Source of the DNA: Microbacterium sp. SLBN-154
GTDB lineage: Bacteria; Actinomycetota; Actinomycetes; Actinomycetales; Microbacteriaceae
Direction of reading: 5' to 3'
DNA: 64,000 bases
Assembly: GCF_006715565.1 (NCBI RefSeq)
Contig: NZ_VFNL01000001.1
Coordinates: forward strand, 1,612,001-1,676,000
Within the stretch, counting starts at the first letter, position 1, and the number at the start of each line of letters is the position of its first letter. A model generated the notes under the pieces. That model had not been told where the DNA came from. It did not search any database and worked only from the letters and a program-made list of their open reading frames with translations. Positions 25,884 through 37,531 of this stretch are shown here, in pieces. A program made the position numbers and the translations under genes.

Positions 25884-26978
25884 GTGGCTGAGCCCGCGAT
25901 GTGGGAGTCCGTCCGCACGCTGATCGACGAGCACGCGGCGGTGCAGCACGAGCTGTCCGATCCGGCCGTGCACGCCGACGCGGCGCGCGCCAAGCACGTC
26001 AACCGGCGGTACGCCGAGCTGTCGCGCATCGTCGCGGCTCACGAGGCCGTTCTCGCGGCATCCGAGGATCTGGATGCCGCGCGCGACCTCGCACGCGAGG
26101 ACGCCTCGTTCGCCGAGGAGGTCCCGTCGCTCGAGGCTCGGCTCGCGGAGGCGCAGGAGAAGCTGCGGCGCCTGCTGATCCCTCGGGATCCGGACGACGC
26201 CCGCGACGTGATCATGGAGATCAAGGCCGGCGAGGGCGGCGCCGAAAGCGCACTGTTCGCCGCGGACCTGCTGCGGATGTACGTGCAGTACGCCGCTGCG
26301 AAGGGCTGGAAGACCGAGCTCCTCGAGCGCACGGAGTCCGACCTCGGCGGCTTCAAAGACGTCCAGGTGGCGATCAAGGGATCGTCGACCGATCCTGCGC
26401 AGGGCGTGTGGGCCCACCTGAAGTACGAGGGCGGCGTTCATCGCGTGCAGCGGGTTCCCGCCACGGAGTCGCAGGGGCGGATCCACACCTCGACCACCGG
26501 CGTGCTCGTCTTCCCCGAGGTCGACGAGCCCGAGGAGGTGCAGATCGACCCCAACGACCTCAAGGTCGACGTGTTCCGGTCGTCGGGTCCGGGGGGCCAG
26601 TCGGTCAACACCACCGACTCGGCGGTGCGCATCACCCACCTCCCCACCGGCATCGTCGTGTCGATGCAGAACGAGAAGTCGCAGCTGCAGAACCGCGAGG
26701 CGGGCATGCGGGTGCTGCGCGCCCGACTCCTCGCGCGTCAGCAGGAGGAACGGGATGCCGCGGCATCCGATGCCCGGAAGTCGCAGATCCGGGGGATGGA
26801 TCGCTCCGAGCGGATCCGCACGTACAACTTCCCCGAGAACCGCATCGCCGACCACCGCACCGGATACAAGGCGTACAACCTCGACCAGGTGATGGACGGC
26901 GCTCTGGAGCCTCTCGTCGCGTCGTGCATCGCCGCCGACGAAGAGGAGCGGCTCGCCGCCCTCGGCGGCGACGCCTGA
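25884..26978 (+). CDS. prfA: Peptide chain release factor 1
   Basis: The 364-residue product ends translation at UAA and UAG. The stop-reading tripeptide PAT lies in RVPATESQG, and the catalytic GGQ is in [15 protein letters not shown]. The N-terminal helical domain is complete. GTG 25884 lies eleven bases after rho, with only a weak ribosome site, so translation may follow from rho. Its usual partner prmC, which methylates the GGQ glutamine, is not next to it but at 31502. Confidence 0.96.
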   Translation: MAEPAMWESVRTLIDEHAAVQHELSDPAVHADAARAKHVNRRYAELSRIVAAHEAVLAASEDLDAARDLAREDASFAEEVPSLEARLAEAQEKLRRLLIPRDPDDARDVIMEIKAGEGGAESALFAADLLRMYVQYAAAKGWKTELLERTESDLGGFKDVQVAIKGSSTDPAQGVWAHLKYEGGVHRVQRVPATESQGRIHTSTTGVLVFPEVDEPEEVQIDPNDLKVDVFRSSGPGGQSVNTTDSAVRITHLPTGIVVSMQNEKSQLQNREAGMRVLRARLLARQQEERDAAASDARKSQIRGMDRSERIRTYNFPENRIADHRTGYKAYNLDQVMDGALEPLVASCIAADEEERLAALGGDA

Positions 26979-26985
26979 CGGCTGC

Positions 26986-28383
26986 TCAGGGCGCCGGGGG
27001 ACGGGGGAGCGGCCCGCGAAGACGCTCGAGCTGCGCGGCGGCGGCGAGGATCGTCCGCTCGCCGCCCGGGCGGCCGATGAGCTGCACGCTGACCGGGTGC
27101 CCGGCGGCCATCACCAGGGGGAGCACGAGTGCCGGAAGGCCGGCGACGTTGACGAAGCTGCTGAAGGGCGCGTACTCCACCTGCTGGGCGAAGCCCCGCT
27201 CGGGGTCGTCGCGGTCGTACCAGCCGATGGGACGCGGCGTCTGCGCGAGCGCCGGGGTGAGGACGACGTCGTAGGGCGCGAACGCGGCGATCGTCTCCCG
27301 CTCGAAGACGCGTGCCTCGGCGAGGGCGCCGAGCAGACCCCGGGCGTCGAGGGCGCGTCCCTCGCGCACGAGCCAGGCGGTGAGCGGTTCGACCATCCGC
27401 AGGTCGTCATCGGTGAGAGGGATGCGGGCAGCGCTTGCGCGCCACAGCACCCGGAAGAGCGGTCCGTAGCCGTGCGGTCGCCACGCGGCATCCTCCACCA
27501 CGTGTCCTTCGGACGCGAGGCTTCTCGCGGCCTCATCGAGCGCGGCGATCGCCGCGGGGTCCACAGCGATCTCGAGGTCGTCATCCCACGGCGACACGGT
27601 GGTGACGCCCACGCGAAGGCGAGGCGGGTCTGCGGCCGTCGCCGGTAGGAACGGCGGCGAATCGGCCGCACGCACCGAGAAGTCGTAGGGAGCGAGTGCG
27701 CACAGCGCGTCGAGGAAGAACGCCGCATCCTCGACCGTCCGGGCGATGGGCCCCGTGACCGCGAGTCCGTCCGGTGCGTCCAGGCCCGACCCGAGGGGGA
27801 GGCGACCCCGCGACGGCTTCAGTCCCACCACACCCACGGTGGCCGCCGGGATCCGGATCGATCCGCCGCCGTCCGACCCCGGCGCGATCGCCAGCACGCC
27901 CGCCGCCACCGCCACCGCGGCGCCGCCGCTCGAACCGCCCGCTCCGTGGGCGGGGTTCCACGGGTCGCGCGCCCAGGCTCCGCCTCCGAGCGGCTCGGTG
28001 TACCCCGTCAGACCGAACTCCGAGGTGCTGGTCTTCCCGATGCTCACGGCGTCCGCCCGATCCAGGGCGGCGGCGAGCGGGTCCGATGCGGTCGGTACGA
28101 AGTCCGCGCGGGTGCGGGAGCCATACCGGGTGGGGACCCCGGCGCGTGCCACCAGATCCTTGTCGGCGATCGGGATGCCCCAGAGCGGCCCGTCCGGCAC
28201 GGCCGCGTCGCGGCGCGCAGCCTGTTCGAGGGCCCGTTCGGCGGTCACCTCGACGAAGGCCCCCAGCTCGCGCGTCGCCGCGGCCCGCGCGAGGGCGGCC
28301 CGGACGACCTCGACCGCGCCGAGCTCGCGGCGTCGCAGCGCTGCGGCCAGATCGACCGCCGACATCCCGAGGAGATCACTCAC
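26986..28383 (-). CDS. Amidase signature family hydrolase
   Basis: The 465-residue product has the Ser-cisSer-Lys site of the family: Lys in IPIADKD near residue 73, the Ser-rich GAGGSSGGAAVAV near 150, and the nucleophile region GSDGGGSIRIPA near 170. GatA works with GatB and GatC, which are absent here, so this is more likely a stand-alone amide hydrolase or AtzF/carbamoyl-type enzyme. The substrate is not evident. It is convergent with prfA, 7 bases apart. Confidence 0.88.
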   Translation of the reverse strand: MSDLLGMSAVDLAAALRRRELGAVEVVRAALARAAATRELGAFVEVTAERALEQAARRDAAVPDGPLWGIPIADKDLVARAGVPTRYGSRTRADFVPTASDPLAAALDRADAVSIGKTSTSEFGLTGYTEPLGGGAWARDPWNPAHGAGGSSGGAAVAVAAGVLAIAPGSDGGGSIRIPAATVGVVGLKPSRGRLPLGSGLDAPDGLAVTGPIARTVEDAAFFLDALCALAPYDFSVRAADSPPFLPATAADPPRLRVGVTTVSPWDDDLEIAVDPAAIAALDEAARSLASEGHVVEDAAWRPHGYGPLFRVLWRASAARIPLTDDDLRMVEPLTAWLVREGRALDARGLLGALAEARVFERETIAAFAPYDVVLTPALAQTPRPIGWYDRDDPERGFAQQVEYAPFSSFVNVAGLPALVLPLVMAAGHPVSVQLIGRPGGERTILAAAAQLERLRGPLPRPPAP

Positions 28384-28465
28384 CCTCCGACCCTAGTCAG
28401 CCGGGCCGTCCCCGCCCCGCGGCGTGGCGGTGCCGGACCGGCCCGCCACGAGCGGACGCGAGGCG

Positions 28466-28471
28466 TACCCT
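28466..28471 (+). promoter_or_regulatory. -10 box TACCCT before the small membrane protein
   Basis: TACCCT ends six bases before the GTG at 28478, which predicts a leaderless or nearly leaderless message. Confidence 0.45.
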
Positions 28472-28477
28472 GAGCGC

Positions 28478-28909
28478 GTGATCATCTTTCTCATCCGTGC
28501 GCTCATCTTCCTCGTCTCCGCCGCGCTCGGGCTGATCGTGGCAGATCTCCTCCTGCCCGGATTCCGCATCGACTGGGCGAATTGGTGGGGATTCGTCCTG
28601 GCCATCGTCATCTTCGCGGTGCTGCAGAGCATCCTCACCCCGTGGATCGCGAGCGTCGCCCGCAGGAACGCCCCCGCCCTCCTCGGCGGCATCGGCATCA
28701 TCTCCACGCTGGTGGCCCTGATCGTCGTGGTGCTCATCCCCGGGGCCGGCATCACGATCGGCCAGCCGTTCGTGCTCACCTGGATCCTGGCGCCGGTGAT
28801 CGTCTGGCTCGTCACGGCGCTCGCGACGCTGTTCCTGCCGATGATCTTCCTCAAGCGCCGGATCGAGGATCGTCGCGACAGCGCCAACGGGGGCGGGAAG
28901 CGGGCCTGA
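28478..28909 (+). CDS. Phage holin-4 family (PF04020-like) small membrane protein
   Basis: The 143-residue product from GTG 28478 has four membrane segments: IIFLIRALIFLVSAALGLIV, GFVLAIVIFAVLQSILTPWI, a Gly/Ile/Val-rich third segment, and a fourth ending FLPMIFLKRR. The pattern matches the small YvlD/holin-4 family found widely in chromosomes, where no lysis role is known. It is divergent from the amidase and convergent with cysE, six bases apart. Confidence 0.75.
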   Translation: MIIFLIRALIFLVSAALGLIVADLLLPGFRIDWANWWGFVLAIVIFAVLQSILTPWIASVARRNAPALLGGIGIISTLVALIVVVLIPGAGITIGQPFVLTWILAPVIVWLVTALATLFLPMIFLKRRIEDRRDSANGGGKRA

Positions 28910-28915
28910 GCCTGC

Positions 28916-29494
28916 TCAGATCACATACTCCGGGGCGGTCAGGACGGCGCGGGTGTCCATTCCCTCGCGCCGCGCCCGGGGCTTGGCGGGTACCCCCACC
29001 AGCACGCTGTCGGCGGGGGCGTCCTTGGTCACCACCGCGTTCGCGCCGACGACCGACCGGGCTCCGATCGTGATCGGTCCGAGGATCTTCGCGCCCGCAC
29101 CGACGGCCACGCCGTCGAGCAGCGTGGGGTGACGCTTCCCCCCCTCGCGCTGCCGCCCGCCGAGGGTGACCCCGTGGTAGAGCATCACGTCGTCGCCCAC
29201 CTCGGCGGTCTCGCCGATGACGACCCCCATGCCGTGGTCGATGAAGAAGCGGCGGCCGATGACCGCTCCCGGGTGGATCTCGATTCCCGTGACCCAGCGG
29301 GTCACCTGCGAGCCGAGCCGCGCGGCGAAACGCAGGCGTCGCCGCCAGAGCGCGTGCCAGACGCGGTGCGCCCAGATCGCGTGAAGGCCCGGGTAGAGCA
29401 GAGCGATCTCGAGCGCGCCGCGCGCGGCGGGGTCGCGCAGCTTCGCCGCGGCGAGGTCTTCGCGCACGCGTGCGAGGGCTCGGGTGAGGATCAT
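28916..29494 (-). CDS. cysE: Serine O-acetyltransferase
   Basis: The 192-residue product acetylates serine to O-acetylserine for cysteine synthesis. The N-terminal helices are short. The left-handed beta-helix domain shows hexapeptide repeats ([20 protein letters not shown], then [23 protein letters not shown]) with the catalytic Asp-His of IDHG. Its ATG overlaps the stop of the upstream cysK paralogue by four bases, so the three cys genes form one leftward operon. Confidence 0.93.
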   Translation of the reverse strand: MILTRALARVREDLAAAKLRDPAARGALEIALLYPGLHAIWAHRVWHALWRRRLRFAARLGSQVTRWVTGIEIHPGAVIGRRFFIDHGMGVVIGETAEVGDDVMLYHGVTLGGRQREGGKRHPTLLDGVAVGAGAKILGPITIGARSVVGANAVVTKDAPADSVLVGVPAKPRARREGMDTRAVLTAPEYVI

Positions 29495-30444
29495 GCCGGT
29501 ACCGCCTGTTCTTCGCGGAGGTCCGCGTACATCGCGGTGGAGAGGTAGCGCTCGCCCGAGTCCGGCACGATGACGACGATCCGCTTCCCGGACGCTTCGG
29601 GACGACGGGCGATCTGCAGCGCCGCGCTCACCGCGGCGCCCGCCGACATTCCGGCGAGGATGCCCTCGCGGGTGGCCAGGTCGCGGGCGACCCGGATCGC
29701 GTCGTCGAAGTCGGCGTCGACGATCTCGTCGACGACGCTGCGATCGAGCACGTCGGGAACGAAGTTGGGGCCGATGCCCTGGATGCGGTGCCCGCCCGCT
29801 CGCCCCTCGGTGAGAACGGGGGAGTCCTTCGGCTGCACGAGGACGACCCTGACGTCGGGGTTCCGCTCCTTCAGCACGCGACCGACGCCGGTGACCGTGC
29901 CGCCGGTGCCCGATCCTGCGACGAAGTAGTCCACGCGACCGTCGGTGTCGCGCCAGATCTCCTCCGCGGTCGTGCGACGGTGGATCTCCGGATTGGCCGG
30001 ATGCTCGAACTGGCGGGCGAGCACCGCGCCGGGGGTGTCGGCGGCGATCTGCTTAGCCGTGCGGACGGCCTCCGTCATCCCCTTGTACGGATCGGTGAGG
30101 ACCAGTTCGGCCCCGTAGGCCTTCAGGAGCGTCCGACGCTCCTTCGACATCGACGCGGGCATCGTGAGGATGACGCGATAGCCGCGAGCGGCGCCGACGA
30201 GCGCGAGGGCGATGCCGGTGTTCCCGCTCGTGGACTCCACGATCGTGCCGCCGGGCCGGAGTTCCCCCGACGCCTCCGCGGCGTCGATGAGCGCGATGCC
30301 GAGGCGGCATTTGACGCTCGCGCCGGGGTTGTAGAACTCCAGCTTGGTGACGACCTCGGCCTCGAGGCCCTCGGTGAGGGCGTTCAGCCGTACGAGCGGC
30401 GTGCCGCCGAACGCGGTGGTGATGTCGGAATGGATGGCGGACAC
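29491..30444 (-). CDS. cysK: Cysteine synthase paralogue with KCR in place of KDR
   Basis: From GTG 30444 the product is 317 residues of the O-acetylserine sulfhydrylase fold: the PLP lysine in [32 protein letters not shown] and the C-terminal [10 protein letters not shown]. In cysteine synthases the lysine is normally followed by Asp-Arg (KDR); here the codon at 30307-30309 gives Cys. The neighbouring paralogue keeps KDR and has VEPADSP where this one has VQPKDSP. It may prefer another acceptor or substrate, or be weakly active. It is translationally coupled to cysE. Confidence 0.88.
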   Translation of the reverse strand: MSAIHSDITTAFGGTPLVRLNALTEGLEAEVVTKLEFYNPGASVKCRLGIALIDAAEASGELRPGGTIVESTSGNTGIALALVGAARGYRVILTMPASMSKERRTLLKAYGAELVLTDPYKGMTEAVRTAKQIAADTPGAVLARQFEHPANPEIHRRTTAEEIWRDTDGRVDYFVAGSGTGGTVTGVGRVLKERNPDVRVVLVQPKDSPVLTEGRAGGHRIQGIGPNFVPDVLDRSVVDEIVDADFDDAIRVARDLATREGILAGMSAGAAVSAALQIARRPEASGKRIVVIVPDSGERYLSTAMYADLREEQAVPA

Positions 30445-30475
30445 GGGAACGCTCTTCGCCGCCGGGGGGCCCGGC

Positions 30476-31414
30476 TCAGTCCTCTCGGAGATCGGCGTAC
30501 AGCGGCGTGGAGAGGTAGCGCTCGCCGAACGACGGGATGATGACGACGATGTTCTTTCCCGCCGCCTCGGGGCGGGCCGCGAGCTGCAGCGCAGCCCACA
30601 CCGCGGCGCCCGACGAGATCCCGACGAGGATGCCCTCGCGGGCGCCCACGTCACGCGCCGTGGCGACGGCGTCATCGAACTCGACGTCGAACACCTCGTC
30701 GATGACGCCCCGGTCGAGGATGGCGGGGATGAAGTTCGGGCCGATCCCCTGGATCTTGTGGGGCCCGGGGGTGCCCGTGGTCAGCAGAGGCGAATCAGCC
30801 GGCTCGACCGCGACGATCTTCACGCCGGGGACGCGCTCCTTCAGCACCTGCCCGACGCCGGTGATGGTGCCGCCGGTGCCGATTCCGGCGACGAGGTAGT
30901 CGACGGCACCGTCGGTGTCGCGAAGGATCTCCTCGGCGGTGGTCTTTCGGTGGATGGCCGGGTTGGCCTCGTTCTCGAACTGGCGGGCGAGGACCGCGCC
31001 GGGAGTCTCGGCCACGATCTCCTGCGCCTTCGCGACCGCGCCCTTCATGCCACCGGCGGGATCGGTCAAGACGACCTCGGCCCCGTATGCGCGCAGCAGA
31101 ATACGGCGCTCGATCGACATCGACGACGGCATCGCCAGGATGACCCGGTAGCCGCGCGCGGCTCCGACCATCGCCAGCGCGATGCCGGTGTTGCCGCTCG
31201 TGGCCTCGACGATCGTGCCGCCGGGTGCGAGCTCACCGGAGGCCTCCGCCGCGTCGACGATCGCGATCCCGAGGCGGTCCTTGACGCTGGACGCCGGGTT
31301 GTAGAACTCCAGCTTCGCGATGACCGTGCCGGGGAGCCCCTCGGTGACCCGGTTCAGTCGGACGAGCGGCGTGTCGCCGAAGGCGGACGTGATGTCGGGG
31401 TGGATGCCGGGCAT
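30476..31414 (-). CDS. cysK: Cysteine synthase (canonical copy)
   Basis: The 312-residue product starts at ATG 31414 with AAAGG upstream. It makes cysteine from O-acetylserine and sulfide. Canonical motifs: PLP lysine in [20 protein letters not shown], the phosphate loop [12 protein letters not shown] and [12 protein letters not shown]. It is the first gene of the leftward cysK-cysK-cysE unit. A minus-strand TAGGCT at 31448-31453 may be its -10 box. Confidence 0.95.
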   Translation of the reverse strand: MPGIHPDITSAFGDTPLVRLNRVTEGLPGTVIAKLEFYNPASSVKDRLGIAIVDAAEASGELAPGGTIVEATSGNTGIALAMVGAARGYRVILAMPSSMSIERRILLRAYGAEVVLTDPAGGMKGAVAKAQEIVAETPGAVLARQFENEANPAIHRKTTAEEILRDTDGAVDYLVAGIGTGGTITGVGQVLKERVPGVKIVAVEPADSPLLTTGTPGPHKIQGIGPNFIPAILDRGVIDEVFDVEFDDAVATARDVGAREGILVGISSGAAVWAALQLAARPEAAGKNIVVIIPSFGERYLSTPLYADLRED

Positions 31415-31501
31415 GGCTGACCTTTCGGGCGGTGGGGTGACCCTGAAAGCCTACGGGAGGAGGGGGGAGGCGGCCCGAATGTGACAGTCTGGACGGCGGT
31501 C

Positions 31502-32380
31502 ATGAACAGCTCCTCCGCCGCGATCCCCCTCGCCGACGCGCTTCGCGACGCCCGAGCACGGCTCGAGCGCGCCGGCGTCGGCGGTGCCGACGTCGATGCC
31601 GAACTGCTCGCCGGACACGTCCTGGGACTCGGTCGGGGCGAGGTGCAGGCGTCCGCCATCCGCGGTGCACGCCTGGACGCCGCCCAGCGCTCCCGGTTCG
31701 ACGCCCTCGTCGATCAACGGGCGACGCGTGTGCCGCTGCAGCATCTGACCGGACGCGCCCCCTTCCGTCATCTGGAGCTGCGCGTGGGCCCGGGGGTCTT
31801 CGTCCCCCGCCCCGAGACCGAGATGGTCGCCCAACTGGCGATCGACGCCCTCCGCGCGGCTGCATCACCCGAGCCGATCGCCGTCGATCTCGGCACCGGC
31901 AGCGGCGCGATCGCTCTCGCCGTGGCGACCGAGGTTCCCCACGCCCGGGTGCACGCTGCCGAGAACGACGTCGAGGCGTTCCTCTGGGCCAAGGAGAACT
32001 TCGCCGCCGTGGGCGCTCCGAACGCGCGTGTCGCGTTCGCCGACCTCGCTACCGCGTTCGGTGAGCTCGACGGAACCGTCTCCGTGCTGGTCTCCAACCC
32101 GCCCTACGTTCCCGACGACGCGGTGCCCCGCGACCCGGAGGTGCGGTTCTTCGATCCGCCCGCCGCGCTCTACGGCGGTCCCGACGGACTCGATGTCGTC
32201 CGCGTGCTCAGCGGCGTCGGACGCCGACTGCTGCATCCGGGTGGGGTGCTCATCGTCGAGCACGGGGAGTGGCAGGGTGCCGACATCCGCGCGCTGCTGA
32301 CGGCGGACGGATGGCGCGCTGCGGCCACCCACCGGGATCTCACCCTCCGGGATCGCGCGACCACCGCGCTGCGTCCCTGA
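31502..32380 (+). CDS. prmC: Release factor glutamine methyltransferase
   Basis: From ATG 31502 the product is 292 residues (GTG 31481 is an alternative). It methylates the GGQ glutamine of release factors. Present are the N-terminal helical domain, PRPETEMV, the SAM loop VDLGTGSGAIALA, and the catalytic NPPYVP. It normally follows prfA directly; here about 4.5 kb of other genes lie between. tsaC follows in the same direction, as is common. Confidence 0.94.
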   Translation: MNSSSAAIPLADALRDARARLERAGVGGADVDAELLAGHVLGLGRGEVQASAIRGARLDAAQRSRFDALVDQRATRVPLQHLTGRAPFRHLELRVGPGVFVPRPETEMVAQLAIDALRAAASPEPIAVDLGTGSGAIALAVATEVPHARVHAAENDVEAFLWAKENFAAVGAPNARVAFADLATAFGELDGTVSVLVSNPPYVPDDAVPRDPEVRFFDPPAALYGGPDGLDVVRVLSGVGRRLLHPGGVLIVEHGEWQGADIRALLTADGWRAAATHRDLTLRDRATTALRP

Positions 32381-32436
32381 ACCGGCCCGCGGGCCGGCGA
32401 CGGAGGGGAGCCGGGGGCAGGAGGAGGTCGGGGCCG

Positions 32437-32442
32437 TAGACT
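32437..32442 (+). promoter_or_regulatory. -10 box TAGACT before tsaC
   Basis: TAGACT ends nine bases before the tsaC ATG, with the same spacing as at argS, so the transcript is probably leaderless. No good -35 box is seen. Confidence 0.5.
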
Positions 32443-32451
32443 CGTCGCGTC

Positions 32452-33147
32452 ATGTCTACCCTCTTCGACTGCCGTGACGACGAGCAGCTCCTTCCCGGAA
32501 TGCGGCAGGCCCGACAGGCCATCAGCCGCGGCGACCTCGTCGTGATGCCCACCGACACCGTCTACGGCGTGGCCGCCGATGCGTTCAACGCCCGTGCCGT
32601 GCAGCGGCTGCTCGACGCCAAGGGCCGGGGCCGCCAGTCGCCGCCGCCGGTGCTCGTGGCGGGACAGGCGACGCTGCGGGCACTGGTGGCGGAAGTCCCC
32701 GAGCCGGTCGAACGCCTGGTCGCGGAGTTCTGGCCGGGCGGTCTGACCATCGTCCTGCCCTCTCAGCCGTCGCTGTCGTGGGACCTCGGCGAGACCCACG
32801 GCACCGTCGCGGTGCGCATGCCCGCGCACCGCATCGCGCTGGAACTGCTGGAGGAGGCCGGCCCCCTGGCCGTCTCCAGCGCCAACCTCACCGGACAGCC
32901 GGCGGCCGTGCGGATCGATGAGGCCCAGGCCATGCTCGGCGACAGCATCGCGGTCTACCTCGACGGCGGACCCGCCGACGTCGGGGTCGCCTCGACCATC
33001 GTCGACGCCACGCCCCTGGTGGTGCGCGGCGCCGAGCCTCGGGTGCGGATCCTCCGCGACGGCGCGATCGGTCGCGATCGTCTGCGCGAGGTGCTGGGCG
33101 AGCTGCTGGAGGATCCGGAGCCGGCGCCGGCGGGCGACGACGAGTGA
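32452..33147 (+). CDS. tsaC: L-threonylcarbamoyladenylate synthase
   Basis: The 231-residue Sua5/YciO/YrdC protein makes threonylcarbamoyl-AMP for t6A modification of tRNAs that read ANN codons. Signs: the early PTDTVYGVAADAF, KGRGRQSPPPVLVA, WPGGLTIVLP and SSANLTGQPA. The length fits the short TsaC form without a Sua5 C-terminal domain. Confidence 0.92.
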   Translation: MSTLFDCRDDEQLLPGMRQARQAISRGDLVVMPTDTVYGVAADAFNARAVQRLLDAKGRGRQSPPPVLVAGQATLRALVAEVPEPVERLVAEFWPGGLTIVLPSQPSLSWDLGETHGTVAVRMPAHRIALELLEEAGPLAVSSANLTGQPAAVRIDEAQAMLGDSIAVYLDGGPADVGVASTIVDATPLVVRGAEPRVRILRDGAIGRDRLREVLGELLEDPEPAPAGDDE

Positions 33148-33163
33148 GAGCGGACGGCAGAGG

Positions 33164-34324
33164 GTGAAGCAGTATGTCTTCACGGTCCTCTTCACCGCCA
33201 CGGTCACCTTCGTGCTGACCTGGGTGGTCTGGCGACTGAGTCTGCGCTTCAAGCTGTATCCCGGCATCCGCGAGCGCGATGTGCACAAGACCCCCACCCC
33301 GCGCCTCGGGGGAGTGGCGATGTTCCTGGGGGTGGTCGCCGCCTTCCTGGTGTCGTCGCAGAACCCCTTCTTCTCCATCGTCTGGCTCGAGCCGCGCACC
33401 GTCATCGCGATCCTCGTCGCGACCGCTCTCATCGTCATCGTCGGGGTCGCGGACGACCTGTTCGATCTGGATTGGATGGTCAAGCTCGGTGCGCAGTTCG
33501 TCGCGGCGGGCATCATCGCGTGGTTCGGCGGGCTGCAGATCTACACACTGCCGATCGGCGACCTCATCATCGGCTCCGGCTGGCAGAGCTTCCTCCTCAC
33601 CGTCCTGTCGATCGTGATCGTCATGAACGCGGTCAACTTCATCGACGGTCTGGACGGTCTGGTCGCCGGAGTCTGCCTCATCGCGAATGTCGTGTTCTTC
33701 GCGTACTCCTACCTGCTCGCCCGCGACACGGGGCAGAACACCTACTTCAACCTCGCCACCCTGATCGCGGCCGTGCTGATCGGGGCGTGCATCGGCTTCC
33801 TGCCGCTGAACTGGAGCCCGGCGAAACTGTTCATGGGCGATTCCGGAGCCCTGATGCTCGGTCTCCTCATGGCCTGCTCGGCGATCTCGATCACCGGGCA
33901 GCTCTCGCCCGAGCTGCTCGACCCCGAGCGCTTCGGCCGCTCCCAGCTGCTGGGTGCCTTCATCCCGATCATCCTGCCCATCGTGGTCGTGCTGCTGCCG
34001 CTGCTCGATTTCGGCCTGGCCGTCATCCGGCGCATGCGTGCCGGAAAATCGCCGTTCTCGCCCGACCGAAAGCACCTGCACCACCGCATGCTCGACATGG
34101 GGCACAGCGATCGCGACGCGGTGCTCATCTTCTATTCGTGGACCGCCGTGGTCAGTCTCGCGGTGCTGCTGATGTACGTCGGCACCCAGGAGGAATGGCC
34201 GGGAGACTATCTCCTGGGCGTCGCCCTGGGTGCTGTCGGCGTCGTCGCCTGCCTCGTGGTCACCCTTCTCCCCGCTCGCCAGCGCGGCCGCAGCGCCGCC
34301 GACGTCCCCCAGGAAGCCTCATGA
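33164..34324 (+). CDS. WecA/MraY-like undecaprenyl-phosphate sugar-1-phosphate transferase
   Basis: GTG 33164 gives 386 residues with about eleven membrane segments. Conserved cytoplasmic motifs are VADDLFDLD, NAVNFIDGLDGL, FMGDSGALMLG and the histidine motif HLHHRML. These define polyisoprenyl-phosphate N-acetylhexosamine-1-phosphate transferases. HLHHRML and gene position upstream of the ATP synthase fit the actinobacterial WecA/Rfe group that starts cell-wall glycan or arabinogalactan-type linkers; the sugar used is inferred. It overlaps the next gene by four bases. Confidence 0.9.
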   Translation: MKQYVFTVLFTATVTFVLTWVVWRLSLRFKLYPGIRERDVHKTPTPRLGGVAMFLGVVAAFLVSSQNPFFSIVWLEPRTVIAILVATALIVIVGVADDLFDLDWMVKLGAQFVAAGIIAWFGGLQIYTLPIGDLIIGSGWQSFLLTVLSIVIVMNAVNFIDGLDGLVAGVCLIANVVFFAYSYLLARDTGQNTYFNLATLIAAVLIGACIGFLPLNWSPAKLFMGDSGALMLGLLMACSAISITGQLSPELLDPERFGRSQLLGAFIPIILPIVVVLLPLLDFGLAVIRRMRAGKSPFSPDRKHLHHRMLDMGHSDRDAVLIFYSWTAVVSLAVLLMYVGTQEEWPGDYLLGVALGAVGVVACLVVTLLPARQRGRSAADVPQEAS

Positions 34325-34836
34325 CCTCCGATGTGTCCAGCAACCCGATCCTTCGCACGACCCTCCTGTGGTCGGGGGTGGTCACCGTGGTGCTCGCCGT
34401 CGCCGCGGCCATCATCGGCGGCCTCGTGGCGGGCACGGACGGGGTGTGGAGCGCCCTGTCCGGCGTCATCCTGGCCGCAGTCTTCCTCGGCATCACCGGC
34501 GCCAGCATCCTCATCGCCAACCGCTGGTTCGGCGACCCGCTCTATGTGCCGGTGTTCTTCGGGATCGTCATGGGCGGCTGGATCCTCAAGCTCATCGTCT
34601 TCATCGTCGCCCTGATCATCTTGCGCGGGCAGCCGTGGCTGAACGGCCCGGTCTTCTTCGTCGCCGTGGTGGTGAGCGTTCTGGCATCGCTCGCGATCGA
34701 CGTGGTCGTGCTCACCCGGATGCGCATGCCCCACGTCAGCGACGTGTCGCTCCCTACCACGGACCCGGAGGAGGACCGCAACCGGCCTCTCGACGACGAG
34801 AAGGACCCGGACACCCGGAAAAACGACGCTCCCTGA
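34321..34836 (+). CDS. Small AtpI-position membrane protein
   Basis: The 171-residue product from ATG 34321 (ATGA overlap) has four membrane segments (roughly 18-38, 44-66, 76-98 and 108-130) and an acidic tail rich in Asp, Glu and Arg. It lies where AtpI-like proteins usually sit, just upstream of atpB, and may help c-ring assembly. Sequence similarity to AtpI is not obvious; the assignment is from position and topology. Confidence 0.65.
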   Translation: MTSDVSSNPILRTTLLWSGVVTVVLAVAAAIIGGLVAGTDGVWSALSGVILAAVFLGITGASILIANRWFGDPLYVPVFFGIVMGGWILKLIVFIVALIILRGQPWLNGPVFFVAVVVSVLASLAIDVVVLTRMRMPHVSDVSLPTTDPEEDRNRPLDDEKDPDTRKNDAP

Positions 34837-34842
34837 GTTTGA

Positions 34843-34944
34843 TAGGGTGGACACTGCGCCCGCCCGCCGCTCTGCGCGCGTCTGCGGAACGACTCTCACC
34901 GACCATCGTCGCAACGGTCCTCGACCGGTGCCCCGAAGCTGGAG
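34843..34944 (+). promoter_or_regulatory. Candidate atp operon promoter and leader
   Basis: A -10 box TAGGGT (34843-34848) precedes a leader of roughly 95 bases that ends with GGAG at 34941-34944, six bases before the atpB CTG. No strong -35 box is visible. Confidence 0.4.
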
Positions 34945-34950
34945 CCCGCG

Positions 34951-36049
<1,099 letters not shown>

Positions 36050-36068
36050 TCCCCTTCCTCACGTTTAA

Positions 36069-36655
<587 letters not shown>

Positions 36656-36656
<1 letters not shown>

Positions 36657-37447
36657 TGGGAAGCGCGACCACGCAGGCCCGGGTGTCGGGCATCGCTGCA
36701 CTGGATGCCGCGGCGATCACCGACCTCGCCGTGGCGCGTGAGCTCTTCGGGGTCGCTCGTGCCGTGGGTCAGACCCCGCAGCTGGCATCGGCCCTCGCCG
36801 ACGCGGCGGCGCCTGCGCCGGCCCGACAGAAGGTCGTCGACGACGTCTTCGGGCGTCAGGTGTCGGCCATCACGCGCACCCTGCTGGGCGCCGTGGTCGC
36901 AGAGCGCTGGTCGTCGGCCGCCGACCTCGTGGAGGGCATCGAGGAGCTGGCGGTGCGTGCCGCCGCCGTGGCGGAACCGCAGGCCGACGTCGAGGCCGAC
37001 CTGTTCGCTTTCTCCCGCGTCGTCGCCGACAACGGCGAGCTCGAGCTCGCGCTCGGCAGCCGTCTGGGCGACCCGGCGGCGAAGGGCCGGCTCGTGTCCT
37101 CCCTGCTCGCAGGCCGCGCAAGCGCGTCGGCGATCGTCATCGCCGACGCCCTCGTGCAGCAGCCCCGCGAGCGCCGCGTGCGTCAGCTCCTGACCTGGGC
37201 GATGCGCATCGTCGCCGACCAGCGCGGCCGCAAGGTCGCCACGGTCGTCACCGCCGTCGCTCTCAGCGACGCGCAGATCGAGCGTCTGGCACGGACGCTC
37301 TCGGCCCGCTACGGCACCGAGGTATCGATCAACACCGTCGTCGACCCGACCGTGGTCGGCGGGCTGCGCGTGCAGATCGCCGACGACGTGATCGACGCCA
37401 GTGTGTCGTCGCGCCTCGCCGACCTCCGCCAGCGGCTGGCCGGCTAA
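36656..37447 (+). CDS. atpH: ATP synthase subunit delta
   Basis: The 263-residue product links F1 to the peripheral stalk. It is longer than the roughly 177-residue E. coli delta, as usual in Actinobacteria, with the extra part at the N-terminus. The C-terminal signature VDPTVVGGLRVQIADDVIDA is clear. Confidence 0.93.
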
Positions 37448-37531
37448 CAGACTTCCCGTGCGCTTCCCAGGAAGCGCCGGAGCATTCGGGGTCACACTCG
37501 ACGGTGAGGCCCCACCGAACGAAGGAAGATC

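Noticed and set aside
29491..30675. Longer N-terminal form of the KCR cysteine synthase paralogue
   Set aside because: The extra 77 codons overlap the end of the other cysK and encode an Arg/Ser-rich shadow; the family start matches GTG 30444.
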